In this document: piece by piece, positions 7,199 through 15,743 of the stretch | Layout: the number at the start of each line of letters is the position of its first letter | How positions within the stretch are numbered: position 1 is the first letter of the stretch | Assembly: GCA_014379075.1 (NCBI GenBank) | Contig: JACMMN010000381.1 | Span: 1-30,938 of the forward strand | Direction of reading: 5' to 3' | From: Pyrinomonadaceae bacterium | Lineage (GTDB): Bacteria > Acidobacteriota > Blastocatellia > Pyrinomonadales > Pyrinomonadaceae | Length of the DNA: 30,938 nucleotides | Program-made: the position numbers and the translations under genes | The notes under the pieces: generated by a model | Database searches by the model: none | The model's input: the letters and a program-made list of their open reading frames with translations, nothing else | Told to the model about the DNA's origin: nothing

Positions 7199-7424
7199 TA
7201 AAAAGAAAAAACCGGAAAAACCGGGTGCGTCAAATGTCTGGGCAAGGCCGGAAATGCTCGTGACATTCCGTGCTGAAATAATGCCTGGGATCGACCGCGA
7301 GAAAAGAACGTTTCGGATCAAAACCGTCCGTGCCAACGGACGCGTTATATTACACGATTTTACCGGTGAACACCGGGAAGGAGCTTTCGAACCGTTAAAT
7401 TTCCTTCGAGAGGCTGCAAAATAG
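7185..7424 (+). CDS. Small hypothetical protein
   Basis: The 79-residue protein has a basic N-terminus (FSKKKKPEKPG) and a compact region with alternating hydrophobic residues (MLVTFRAEIMP ... RTFRIKTVRANGRVIL) that looks like a small beta-barrel or SH3-like fold. It overlaps the preceding small gene by 14 nt. Its stop codon is only 3 nt from the stop codon of the convergent metallo-hydrolase gene, leaving no space for a terminator between them. No family is recognised. Confidence 0.65.
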   Translation: MPIFSKKKKPEKPGASNVWARPEMLVTFRAEIMPGIDREKRTFRIKTVRANGRVILHDFTGEHREGAFEPLNFLREAAK

Positions 7425-7427
7425 ACA

Positions 7428-8204
7428 TCACCATTCGTAAATCCTGCCAACTTCGAGAAGGCTTAAATTTGCAATACCCAAAGCAGCGATCTGAGCGGCA
7501 GTCTTTTCATAGTATGCCGGTTTCAGGTTCGCCACGTATATCGGGCAATTCCCTCTTTTAAATTTCGCCAGTTCCCTTTGCAGGCTTGACGGCGTCAAAT
7601 GATGAGAAATGTGAGCTAGCTCCTCAAGCTCGTCTGGAAACGCACATTCCACTAACACCGCTGACAGATCATCGATTTTATTAACCACATTCCAGAATTC
7701 ACTCATGGACGCCGTATCACCCGTTAGTGCGAATTTCGACGAATCATCGGAGACAATAAATCCGGAGCTGGGAACTTTGTGGTTTACGCTCACCGTTTGA
7801 ACGTTCAGATGTCGAACCTTAAACTCCGCACCGGGTTCGAAGCATCGATATTCCATTACCGAGCCATTTGCGTTTGTCAGTTCCGAAAAGCGCGGATACA
7901 CCGACCAGTTAAAAATGTCGCGTTCGAGGACCTTAACAACTTCTGCTTCCGCATAAATCCGCACCGGCTCAGTCAAGCTGGCGAAGAGGTCATCTAAAAA
8001 CAAAGGAAGCCCCGCAATATGGTCGAGATGAGCGTGGCTTAAAACAATGTCTCTGATTTGTTCTTTCTGCACACGGCTCGATGCCATGGCGAGACTTCCG
8101 GCATCGAACGCAACGCAGTCATCGATAACAAAAGACGTCAGATGCTGTCTCGCCGAGGCGGTCCCGTTTTCCTCGAATGTGCTTGGCAGTAGCTGTAGTC
8201 TCAC
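7428..8204 (-). CDS. Metallo-beta-lactamase-fold hydrolase, class II cAMP phosphodiesterase-like
   Basis: The 258-residue protein carries the metal motif SHAHLDHIAG (His57, His59, Asp61, His62), with His142, LTGDT (Asp163) and ISHH (His201/202) completing a two-metal site. The pattern around it, a buried DDCVAFDAGSLA before LSHAHLDHIAGLP, is that of class II 3',5'-cyclic nucleotide phosphodiesterases rather than beta-lactamases or RNases Z. The likely reaction is hydrolysis of cAMP or a related phosphodiester in the cytoplasm; no signal peptide is present. It starts at GTG (8204). The SDR gene ends 73 nt upstream on the same strand. The family is well supported; the substrate is inferred. Confidence 0.8.
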   Translation of the reverse strand: MRLQLLPSTFEENGTASARQHLTSFVIDDCVAFDAGSLAMASSRVQKEQIRDIVLSHAHLDHIAGLPLFLDDLFASLTEPVRIYAEAEVVKVLERDIFNWSVYPRFSELTNANGSVMEYRCFEPGAEFKVRHLNVQTVSVNHKVPSSGFIVSDDSSKFALTGDTASMSEFWNVVNKIDDLSAVLVECAFPDELEELAHISHHLTPSSLQRELAKFKRGNCPIYVANLKPAYYEKTAAQIAALGIANLSLLEVGRIYEW

Positions 8205-8277
8205 GTTATGTTTTGTTTCCCGGATTCAAAGTTCGAGATTTCAGGTTCTTAACCTAAACTTGAAATCATTCCATTTA

Positions 8278-9039
8278 TCAACGAGCGCAGGTTTGCGCTC
8301 GTCCACCGTCTATTTCGTAGGTCGCTCCGGTTATCCATGATGCCCGGTCTGACGCCAGATAAGCGATAAGTTCGGCAACCTCTTCCGGCGTCCCGGCCCG
8401 GCCCAACGGATGAGTGTTACTGGCATTGTCGATGAAGGTTTCGTAATTTTCCTCGCTCATTCCGCCGCGTTTATGCAGATTTGTGACAACGACACCGGGA
8501 TTAACGGCATTCACGCGAACGCCTTTCGGAGCCAATTCGAGCGCCGAACATCTCGTCAACTGATCCGTCGCCGCTTTCGACACACAGTAAGCTAGCACAT
8601 TTGGAAAGGCTCGAAGTCCGGTTACGCTCGAAACATTCACGACATTTCCTTTCGTTTTGACCAGATGAGGAATGCATTTTTGTGTCAAGTAAAATGCCGA
8701 ACGAAGATTGATGTTCATCATCTTATCCCAGTCGTCGAGAGTTGTGTCTTCGATCGACCCATTCTTGATAATACCGGCGGAATTTACCAGTACATCTATA
8801 TGACCGAAATGCTGAACGGTTTCCGACACTAATCGGTCAACTTGCGACGTTTCCGTGATGTCCGCCAAATGAACCTTTATCGAGCCGGAAACGCTGCGCA
8901 GTTCGTCCCGCAAGCTTCCGAGATCGCTTTCGTTACGGCCGACGCCAACGACCTTGGCTCCGCTCACGGCAAAGAGATGTGCGGCGGCCCGGCCGATACC
9001 GCTGCTGGCACCTGTGATCACGACTACCTTTTCCTTCAT
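8278..9039 (-). CDS. Short-chain dehydrogenase/reductase (classical SDR)
   Basis: The 253-residue length and motifs are those of a classical SDR. The nucleotide-binding TGASSGIG is at 9-16, the structural NSAG at 86-89, and the catalytic set Asn111, Ser138, Tyr151 and Lys155 (YCVSK) is complete. An Arg in VGVGRNES after the second strand suggests NADP(H) preference. The C-terminal WITGATYEIDGG is the usual SDR ending. The substrate cannot be told from sequence; it resembles FabG/glucose-1-dehydrogenase-like enzymes. The last codons hold a 9-bp perfect hairpin (8281-8302). No pathway neighbours indicate its role. Confidence 0.85.
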   Translation of the reverse strand: MKEKVVVITGASSGIGRAAAHLFAVSGAKVVGVGRNESDLGSLRDELRSVSGSIKVHLADITETSQVDRLVSETVQHFGHIDVLVNSAGIIKNGSIEDTTLDDWDKMMNINLRSAFYLTQKCIPHLVKTKGNVVNVSSVTGLRAFPNVLAYCVSKAATDQLTRCSALELAPKGVRVNAVNPGVVVTNLHKRGGMSEENYETFIDNASNTHPLGRAGTPEEVAELIAYLASDRASWITGATYEIDGGRAQTCAR

Positions 9040-9140
9040 ATGTGTGAATTTCCAAACTCTTTTTTGCGAACAAGCATAACAGCGAAATTAAAAATCTGGC
9101 AACTGTTTATTTAGGTAAATCTAACGAAACTGCAAACAAC

Positions 9141-9168
9141 AAAAAAGACAGTTTGAAGGTCAACTGTC
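9141..9168 (-). terminator. Rho-independent terminator of the small gene at 9242-9460
   Basis: On the minus strand GACAGTT (9168-9162) and AACTGTC (9153-9147) form a 7-bp stem with an 8-nt loop, followed by TTTTTTGTTG. It lies about 75 nt past the stop codon of the 72-residue gene and before the SDR gene, separating the two units. Confidence 0.7.
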
Positions 9169-9241
9169 CTCGTTTGATCGATTTATATTGTATGAAAACG
9201 GAAAGCTTAAACTTTCGGGAACAACTAAATGTATGAAAAGC

Positions 9242-9460
9242 CTACGATTCGCTCGGTCGCGGATTAGGCGTTAGAAATTTTTCGATCGCAGCTTTAGTCT
9301 CGTCGCGCTTGCGAAGTTGAAAGTCACTGACCCAATTGGAGACTGTCGATACGACTTCTCTGGCGGCCTCGCGTTTAGTCCTGCTTTGAACCTTTATCGA
9401 AGCGGCAGGTGTTTTTATTTCGTTCTTCTTAATAACCTTGATCTTCGGTTTTTCGTTCAT
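9242..9460 (-). CDS. Small charged hypothetical protein
   Basis: The 72-residue protein starts with a Lys-rich KPKIKVIKKNEIK segment, then a probable amphipathic helix (TKREAAREVVSTVSNWVSDF) and a basic helix with an acidic partner. No transmembrane segment or known motif is seen. The ATG at 9460 is chosen because a strong AAGGAGG lies 8 nt upstream; an in-frame ATG 45 nt further upstream has no such site. A good terminator follows, so it is a single-gene transcription unit. Confidence 0.65.
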   Translation of the reverse strand: MNEKPKIKVIKKNEIKTPAASIKVQSRTKREAAREVVSTVSNWVSDFQLRKRDETKAAIEKFLTPNPRPSES

Positions 9461-9590
9461 ATTATTTTCCTCCTTGTTAGATTTTAATATCTTCTGATTA
9501 TTCATTTCCAGCGGCTGGATATTGCCTACTCAATCGACTGCAATCCGTGTGCCGTAAATAAGACGCTGCTGAAAATAGATTTTGCGAACA

Positions 9591-9605
9591 TTTGCATTAT
9601 GCAAA
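9591..9605. promoter_or_regulatory. Palindrome in the divergent intergenic region
   Basis: TTTGCAT and ATGCAAA form a 15-nt near-perfect palindrome around a single base. Related TTTGCG half-sites lie at 9581 and 9630. It sits in the 300-nt space between the divergent genes starting at 9460 and 9763, about 130 nt from the former. An operator for a dimeric regulator is plausible; no regulator gene is adjacent. Confidence 0.3.
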
Positions 9606-9762
9606 ACGGAATTGCCAAATTTGCGTTTTGCTAAAGATTAACAACGATCAGGCGGCTGCAAAGTTCCATAAATTTGTGCCGGGCCCTTTGTTTATATATG
9701 ACGACCAGGTAAACCGCTGAACTCCGGCCTATCGGCACAACGCTTGCCCGTTCATAGGATCA

Positions 9763-10476
9763 ATGACTATCTCGGAAATCCTTATCGTCTACTTGTCCTT
9801 GGGAGCACCCTTCGCTGTGTATCAGTTTTTACAGGATCGAAAGATCTCTGCCGATCTCGTGATTATTAGATCTGTGTTGCAATTCCTGCTCTGGCTTCCG
9901 ATTGCAATTCACGCCGGCCTGTCTGCACTGATTTCTGTTACTTCAACATATATCTTCGCGAACGGTAATAGATTGGATGCGAAAGAAGAGGAAAGGATTC
10001 GTCATATTCAAGAGATGATCGCAGACAGCTTCAGAAAGGGTGAGCAGAATATCCCGGTCCGCGAGTTTTGCGGAATATTAGACCGCTATATTGGTCTTTC
10101 AATTTTGGTGAGAGACGGGCGTTCGATCATCAGTGGTGTTCCGAACGAACTCTTGGCCATCAGCGGACATAAAAATACAGATCTCGCAGCCATCTGTCTC
10201 AACAGACGCAACCGAAGCCGGCTTGGACGTCATCAAATTGATGCACGCACGGATTTTTTAGACTGCATTGCCGAATGCTCTTTCGCGAACCGGGATATCA
10301 TACCGCCGGCTCTGGACTTGGCGGAGTTTCTCGAAGACGCACGAGCATCGAAAGAACTTACAGGACTGCTTGATAAACGTACGTCCGACGTCAGGAAGAT
10401 CGATAAATTGCAGGCAGATGTATGGATACCAGAAATACAACCATCCAAGAGCGAACAATCGCCGGTCAACCTGTAG
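9763..10476 (+). CDS. Membrane-anchored protein of unknown function
   Basis: The 237-residue product has one or two N-terminal hydrophobic segments (about 4-22 and 34-62) and a soluble, charged region of about 175 residues without recognisable motifs. A stretch GILDRYIGLSILVRDG ... ELLAISGHKNTDLAAICLNRRN may be a small alpha/beta domain. It overlaps the next gene by 55 nt in another frame, which implies coupled expression of the two membrane proteins. Neither belongs to a family I recognise. Confidence 0.65.
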   Translation: MTISEILIVYLSLGAPFAVYQFLQDRKISADLVIIRSVLQFLLWLPIAIHAGLSALISVTSTYIFANGNRLDAKEEERIRHIQEMIADSFRKGEQNIPVREFCGILDRYIGLSILVRDGRSIISGVPNELLAISGHKNTDLAAICLNRRNRSRLGRHQIDARTDFLDCIAECSFANRDIIPPALDLAEFLEDARASKELTGLLDKRTSDVRKIDKLQADVWIPEIQPSKSEQSPVNL

Positions 10477-11075
10477 ATGAACTGATCGAGGAGCGATTGA
10501 ATATCTTACTGGCGGTCAATGCCGGAAATGCCCGTCGCAGATCGTTGAATTTCACGCGGTCGGAAGAATTGGAAGCCCGGATAATGGCACGGCCGATTTC
10601 TTTGGAAGCGTCTTTTGCTTATTTCGGTTTGATGCTGGGAAGCTTGCCGCCGGCCGCGATCATTTTTGCGTTGATCCTGAATTCCTCTGTTATTTATCCG
10701 AATGGCGTGTGGTTAGTGGGCCTGATGTTCGCCGCAAATATTCTGACGGCAATTGTCGGATACTTTTCCGGCAAGCTCGTAGCTGACTGTGTTCGTCAGA
10801 TTCGAGAGTTTCCCGTGTGGTCCCAATTTGCCCTGGTGCCGCTCATCGGCTTGTCCTGGGGTATGATCTCGGGCGGGATCGGCGGGGCACTGATTCTGCT
10901 TTATGGCGGGTTCGTCGGGGCTATCATGGGCGGAGCAGTAGGTTTGGCAGCGTTACCGGTATTCACTTTGATACACAGCCATCTTAGTCAAGCGGAAATG
11001 ATCGAAACAAAGCATTTCTTGCCGATCGCGTCCGGGATAACCTTATCCATCTGCGCATTTATTCTCGGCTTATAA
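10422..11075 (+). CDS. Four-helix membrane protein of unknown function
   Basis: The 217-residue protein has a soluble N-terminal 60 residues (with a DELIEERLNILLAVNAGNARRR helix) and about four transmembrane segments (roughly 64-88, 96-116, 135-180 as a Gly-rich pair, 198-216). The central GMISGGIGGALILLYGGFVGAIMGGAVG is a striking Gly/Ala small-residue packing stretch. The start at 10422 gives a 55-nt overlap with the upstream gene; a later start would remove the overlap but cut the N-terminal helix. It may form a complex with the upstream product. No function can be assigned. Confidence 0.65.
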   Translation: MDTRNTTIQERTIAGQPVDELIEERLNILLAVNAGNARRRSLNFTRSEELEARIMARPISLEASFAYFGLMLGSLPPAAIIFALILNSSVIYPNGVWLVGLMFAANILTAIVGYFSGKLVADCVRQIREFPVWSQFALVPLIGLSWGMISGGIGGALILLYGGFVGAIMGGAVGLAALPVFTLIHSHLSQAEMIETKHFLPIASGITLSICAFILGL

Positions 11076-11166
11076 TTTTTCTTGAATTCGAAATCTCGTT
11101 CAAATCTGAGTACTGATCGATATACATCGTTGTGTTTTCGGCACTCCGGGATTTAATATCTACGCA

Positions 11167-12930
11167 ATGCTCGTTCTGCTTCACCTTTTCGCCTTATTTC
11201 TCCTGGTCACGCTTGGGTTTTATATTTTCGTGGCGAACCCGCGAAGCCGAGCCAACCAAACTTTTGCCGCCTTTATCGCTTTTCTGGCTCTTTGGACGAC
11301 GAAAGATCTGATCTTTTGGAATTTTCCGGATGCACAGATCGATGCCGGTTGGTGGGCGGCTTCGAGTTTTATAATTGCGCTTCTGATGCAGTATGCATTG
11401 GTTGTTTTCGCGTGGGTTTTTCCTGAGAATGCACGAACACCGCGAACACGGGCCGCGGTTTTGTTCGCTCCGGGGCTGGTTCTCATTCCGGCTGCTCTGT
11501 TTGGTTTCCTTTGGAAAGATGTTGGGTTTCCATCCGGTAAATTCGTTATCGAACTCGCACCCCTTGCGTATGTTTTCGTCGCTTATGTATATTTTGTTTT
11601 CTTTTTCGGTGCCGCGATATTATTTCAAAAGTATCGTGAATATAAAGGAACGCAAAAAAGCCAGCAAGTCGGGGCGATCCTTTGGGGACTCGGGATCACC
11701 GGAGTTCTAAAGACACTGGCCAATATAGTTCTTCCTTTTCTTGACGCTTACGAATATCTCCCGTTCAGTTCGATCTTTGTCCTGCCGGGCGTATTGATCT
11801 ATGCCTACGCAATATCGAATTTCAAGCTTTTCTCTTTGCAGTCCGCACTGGATCAGTTCCGGCTCTTTCCGATCGCCTACAAGATCGCTTTGAGCATTGC
11901 GTCAGTTGCGATCATAAGCTTCTTACTTTTCCAGATACCTATCGTCTGGTGGGCGTTTCAAAACGGCATGAATTTTGAAGCGTGGCGAAAATACCTTGTG
12001 TTCAGCTTGATTTCCGCCCTTGTGCCGAATCTCCTGCTCGTTCTTCTTGTCGTCCGTACGATCTCGCGGCCTCTGCAGCGGATAACCGTGGCGGCGGTTC
12101 AGGTGACTCGCGGCGGATACGGAACCGAGGTCGATCTGCGCAAGAGCAACGATGAGATCGGCCTGCTTGCAGAATCATTCAACGACATGAGCCGCAAGAT
12201 GGCGTCCGACATCGATAGCCTGAAGCAGATGAACGAGCAGCTCATGCGGACAGATCGGCTCGCCGCCATGGGAACGCTGGCCGCGGGTGTTGCACACGAG
12301 GTCAATAATCCGCTTGCGTCGATCTCGTCCCTTATTCAAATGATGCGCTCGAAAACGCCCGTCGGCGACACCGGCGTAATCGAAAATCTCGATCTGATAT
12401 CGACACAAATAAGCAGGATCACGCAGGTCACGCACGATCTGACGGATTTTGCCCGCGTCCGGCCGGCGGCAAAAAGTCCGGTCGATATTAACCAGGTGAT
12501 CGCCGCCAGTCTCAGGTTCGCAAGTTTTGACGAGTCGTTTCAAAAGCTGAGAATAGAAACGGACCTGGCCGAAGATCTTCCGTCCGTTTATGCGGATTCC
12601 GACCAGCTTCAGCAGGTGTTCCTCAACCTTTTTCTCAACGCCCGCGATGCGATGCCTGACGGCGGCGAGATCTCGGTCAGCACTTCTCAAGATGATAGTG
12701 ACGTAATGGTCGCGATAGCCGACAACGGCACGGGCATCGACGATCTAACTGCAAAAAAAGTTTTCGATCCGTTCTTTACCACAAAACCGGCGGGAAAAGG
12801 GACGGGCCTGGGGCTCGCGGTTTGCTACGGGATCGTCACCGCGCACGGCGGGCGGATAGAGATGGAATCGAATGCACCCGCTGGAACAAAGTTTATTGTC
12901 AGCCTTCCCTGGTCAGCACCGCCGGATTGA
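11167..12930 (+). CDS. Membrane sensor histidine kinase
   Basis: The 587-residue protein begins with about seven membrane helices (roughly 1-225), like the 7TM sensor module of histidine kinases, then another pair (about 240-262 and 276-297). A HAMP linker follows (about 298-350: RPLQRITVAAVQVTRGGYGTEV). The HisKA helix carries the phospho-acceptor in GVAHEVNNPLASI (His377). The ATPase domain has the N box (Asn491), DNGTGI (519-524), FDPFFTT and GTGLGL (545-550). It is therefore a complete NtrB-like kinase. No response regulator is adjacent; the nearest is the stand-alone receiver at 17440, which may or may not be its partner. The signal sensed is unknown. Confidence 0.9.
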   Translation: MLVLLHLFALFLLVTLGFYIFVANPRSRANQTFAAFIAFLALWTTKDLIFWNFPDAQIDAGWWAASSFIIALLMQYALVVFAWVFPENARTPRTRAAVLFAPGLVLIPAALFGFLWKDVGFPSGKFVIELAPLAYVFVAYVYFVFFFGAAILFQKYREYKGTQKSQQVGAILWGLGITGVLKTLANIVLPFLDAYEYLPFSSIFVLPGVLIYAYAISNFKLFSLQSALDQFRLFPIAYKIALSIASVAIISFLLFQIPIVWWAFQNGMNFEAWRKYLVFSLISALVPNLLLVLLVVRTISRPLQRITVAAVQVTRGGYGTEVDLRKSNDEIGLLAESFNDMSRKMASDIDSLKQMNEQLMRTDRLAAMGTLAAGVAHEVNNPLASISSLIQMMRSKTPVGDTGVIENLDLISTQISRITQVTHDLTDFARVRPAAKSPVDINQVIAASLRFASFDESFQKLRIETDLAEDLPSVYADSDQLQQVFLNLFLNARDAMPDGGEISVSTSQDDSDVMVAIADNGTGIDDLTAKKVFDPFFTTKPAGKGTGLGLAVCYGIVTAHGGRIEMESNAPAGTKFIVSLPWSAPPD

Positions 12931-13128
12931 GCTCGTGATACGAATTCCGGCTAAAAGACGCATCCGGGCACTTCGCGGCCGGGGCTTTACCGTCCGCAGA
13001 CGCAGGAGGTTCCGGCTCGTCTGCCAGTTTCGCAACACCGCCATTGACACAGACATCATTTCATAGCAATTTATCAGTACACACCGCTTTCCAATTCTTT
13101 TACAGAGGACTTTGTTGAGGACCAATTG

Positions 13129-14451
13129 ATGAAAAAACTCATATGCTGCGTAGCTGCACTATTGCTTTCGGTCTGCTCACTTCTGGCACAGGGCAAACCG
13201 ACGGCGTACATTAACGCTAAGATCATTCCTATCGTCGGCCAACCGATCGAGCAAGGTATTTTGCTCGTTCAAAACGGTAAGATCACGGCGGTCGGCGACG
13301 CCCGCACGGTGCGGCTGTCCGCCGACGTCGTGACGGTCGATCTTGCCGGTAAAGTTATCATGCCCGGCCTCGTGGATTCGCACAGCCATGCCGGCGGCGG
13401 ATCGGGCGCCGACGGTTCTTCGCCTATTCAGCCCGACGTGCGGCTGCTGGACGGCATCAACGCCCGGGCCGCCAGCTTACAGCGGGCGCAGGCCGGCGGC
13501 ATTACCACGGTGAACGTGATGCCCGGTTCGGGTCACCTTGACAGCGGGCAGACTTTGTATTTGAAACTGCGTGACGGCGCCGTGAAGATCGACGATCTGC
13601 TTATCTATGACAAGGACGGCAACTACGCGGGCGGGATAAAATTCGCCAACGGCACCAATCCGATCCGTGCGGGCGGCGGTTCGTTTCCGGGAACCCGTGC
13701 AAAATCGGCCGCGCTTGTCCGTGAGCAGTTCATCAAGGCCCAGGAGTACCGCGACAAGATCAAGAAAGCGGGAAAAGATACCACGAAACTTCCCGCACGC
13801 GACCTCTCGATGGAGATGCTGTCCGATGTTCTCGACGGCAAGCGCGTCGTCCATTTTCACACGCACCGCCACGACGATATTCTCACGGTTCTCCGCCTTC
13901 AAAAGGAGTTCGGTTTCCGGCTTGTGCTCCAGCACGTTTCGGAAGGATGGAAGGTCGCCGACGAGATCGCCAAAGCCAAAGTGCCGGCCTCGATAATAAT
14001 GATCGACGTGCCCGGCGGCAAGCTGGAAGCGATGAATCTGTCGCTGACGACCGGAGCCGCGCTTGAAAAGGCCGGGGCCGTCACAGGGTTTCACACGGAC
14101 GACAGCATAACGGACTCGCGATGGTTCCTGCGTTCGGCAGCGATGGCCGTGCGGGCCGGGATGTCCCGCGAAAAAGCGCTTTACGGCATGACGATGGCGA
14201 ACGCGATCATGCTCGATCTGCAGGCCCGCACCGGTTCGCTCGAACCGGGCAAGGACGCGGACTTCATCGTCCTCTCCGGCGACCCGCTGAGCGTTTACAC
14301 GCACGTCCTGCAAACCTGGGTCGAGGGTAAAAAAGTCTTCGACCGGGCCGATCCCAAGGATTACATCATCGCCGTCGGCGGCGTCGGGGCCGGTGACGAT
14401 TCCGACAGTCACACGGACTTTCACGACGACGAACTCGGAGGTGGAAACTAA
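13129..14451 (+). CDS. Secreted amidohydrolase with intact metal site
   Basis: The 440-residue product has a Sec signal peptide (about 1-21) and the fold of the amidohydrolase superfamily (imidazolonepropionase/dipeptidase-like). Metal ligands appear intact: DSHSH (His85, His87), VVHFHTHRHDD (242-250), LVLQH (His269) and GFHTDDS (Asp324/325). The C-terminus ends with an acidic, His-containing tail (GDDSDSHTDFHDDE). The ATG at 13129 is preferred to the in-frame TTG at 13126 because a GAGG lies 8 nt upstream. The stop codon overlaps the start of the next amidohydrolase (TAATG), so the pair is translationally coupled. It is likely a periplasmic hydrolase of cyclic amides or dipeptides; the substrate is unknown. 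Confidence 0.85.
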   Translation: MKKLICCVAALLLSVCSLLAQGKPTAYINAKIIPIVGQPIEQGILLVQNGKITAVGDARTVRLSADVVTVDLAGKVIMPGLVDSHSHAGGGSGADGSSPIQPDVRLLDGINARAASLQRAQAGGITTVNVMPGSGHLDSGQTLYLKLRDGAVKIDDLLIYDKDGNYAGGIKFANGTNPIRAGGGSFPGTRAKSAALVREQFIKAQEYRDKIKKAGKDTTKLPARDLSMEMLSDVLDGKRVVHFHTHRHDDILTVLRLQKEFGFRLVLQHVSEGWKVADEIAKAKVPASIIMIDVPGGKLEAMNLSLTTGAALEKAGAVTGFHTDDSITDSRWFLRSAAMAVRAGMSREKALYGMTMANAIMLDLQARTGSLEPGKDADFIVLSGDPLSVYTHVLQTWVEGKKVFDRADPKDYIIAVGGVGAGDDSDSHTDFHDDELGGGN

Positions 14452-15692
14452 TGAAGAACAATAGAAAATCGACGATGGATAACGGACAAATGAAGAAATA
14501 TTTCGTGCGTCTCGGTTTCTTCCTGCTTACTGCGAACTGCTTACTGCTTACAGCTCACGCCCAGATCGCTGTAAAGGGCGAAACCGTCTGGACAATGGCC
14601 GGCGATCCGATAACGAATGGCGTTGTCCTGATAAACAACGGCAAGATCGAGGCCGTCGGGCCGGCCGCGTCGGTGACGATACCGTCGAATTACCGCGTCA
14701 TGACGGCAAAGGTCGTGACACCGGGCCTGATCGACGCCCACACGGTCGTCGGCCTCAACGGATACCTGAATCAGCCGCACGATCAGATGGCGCTCGACGG
14801 CAGCGGGCCGTTTCAGCCCGAACTGCGGGCGATCGACGCCTACGACGCGCAGGAAAGGCTTGTCGAATGGCTGCGCGGCCTCGGCGTGACGACCATACAC
14901 ACCGGACACCAGCCGTCGGCGCTTGTTTCGGGACAGACGATGATCGCCAAAACGGCGGGGAACAATGTCGATGAGGCGGTGGTCGTGCCGACGGCGATGA
15001 TCGCCGCGACGCTTGGCCAGTCGGGGCTTGCCGGACAGGGAAAATCGCCCGGCACGCGTGCAAAAGCCGCCGCGATGCTTCGTGCGGAACTTATCAAGGC
15101 CCAGGAGGCCGCGAAAAAGGCCGATGCGCCGAAGGACATCAAGTCCGAGATCATGATCCGCGTCATAAAACGCGAGATACCCATCATGATCACCGCACAC
15201 AAGTCGCAGGACATAATGACGGCGCTCAGGATCGCGAAGGAATTCAACATCCGCATCGTGCTTGACGGCGTTTCAGACGCGCACATGCTTATCGGCGAGA
15301 TAAAAGCGTCCGGTTTCCCCGTGTTTATTCACCCGACGATGGCGCGGCCGGGCGGTGACGCGGAGAATCTTTCGCTGACCACCGCCTCGAAGCTCAAGGC
15401 CGCCGGTATTCCGGTCGCGCTCCAGAGCGGTTACGAAGGCTACGTCCCGAAAACGCGCGTCGTCCTCTACGAAGCCGCGATGGCGGCGGCAAACGGCCTC
15501 AGCCGCAGCGACGCACTCGCCCTCATCACGATCGACGCGGCCCGCATCCTCGGCATCGACAAGAACGTCGGCTCGATCGCGGTCGGCAAAGACGCCGACA
15601 TTGCAATGTACGACGGCGACCCGTTCGAATACGTCACGCACTGCACCGGTACGATCATCAACGGCAAGGTTGTCAGCGAAATTGTCAGGTAA
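14451..15692 (+). CDS. Secreted amidohydrolase paralogue lacking most metal ligands
   Basis: The 413-residue protein shares the layout of the upstream gene (composite-domain strand, PGLIDAH, PGTRAKAAAM, VGSIAVGKDADIAMYDGDP at the end), so it is an amidohydrolase-superfamily member. The usual HxH is DAHTVV here, with the second His missing. LVLQH of the partner corresponds to IVLDG, and HTDDS to QSGYEG. Only ITAHKSQD keeps a ligand-like His. It may be a structural or substrate-binding partner of the active paralogue. A Sec signal (about 14-38) is preceded by a 13-residue extension; an in-frame ATG at 14490 is an alternative start. Its signal region is encoded by a repeat-like CTGCTTACTG pattern. 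Confidence 0.8.
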   Translation: MKNNRKSTMDNGQMKKYFVRLGFFLLTANCLLLTAHAQIAVKGETVWTMAGDPITNGVVLINNGKIEAVGPAASVTIPSNYRVMTAKVVTPGLIDAHTVVGLNGYLNQPHDQMALDGSGPFQPELRAIDAYDAQERLVEWLRGLGVTTIHTGHQPSALVSGQTMIAKTAGNNVDEAVVVPTAMIAATLGQSGLAGQGKSPGTRAKAAAMLRAELIKAQEAAKKADAPKDIKSEIMIRVIKREIPIMITAHKSQDIMTALRIAKEFNIRIVLDGVSDAHMLIGEIKASGFPVFIHPTMARPGGDAENLSLTTASKLKAAGIPVALQSGYEGYVPKTRVVLYEAAMAAANGLSRSDALALITIDAARILGIDKNVGSIAVGKDADIAMYDGDPFEYVTHCTGTIINGKVVSEIVR

Positions 15693-15694
15693 AT

Positions 15695-15724
15695 TGAAAA
15701 ACGGCCGTCGGTAAGGCGGCCGTT
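15695..15724. terminator. Bidirectional terminator between convergent genes
   Basis: AACGGCCG (15700-15707) and CGGCCGTT (15717-15724) form a perfect 8-bp stem with a 9-nt loop. On the minus strand TTTTTC follows the stem, so it works best for the small gene at 15744-15926. It also lies just past the stop codon of the amidohydrolase pair on the plus strand, where the T-run is weaker. Confidence 0.7.
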
Positions 15725-15743
15725 ATCTCTTAATGCTGCGGGT

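Noticed and set aside
7019..7424. Toxin-antitoxin pair
   Set aside because: The two small overlapping genes have the right size, but show no known toxin fold or DNA-binding antitoxin motif, and the first is only a disordered basic peptide.
13477..14424. Long minus-strand open frame opposite the first amidohydrolase
   Set aside because: It is the antisense of a GC-rich gene with clear enzyme motifs. The antisense product has no domain signature or ribosome site.
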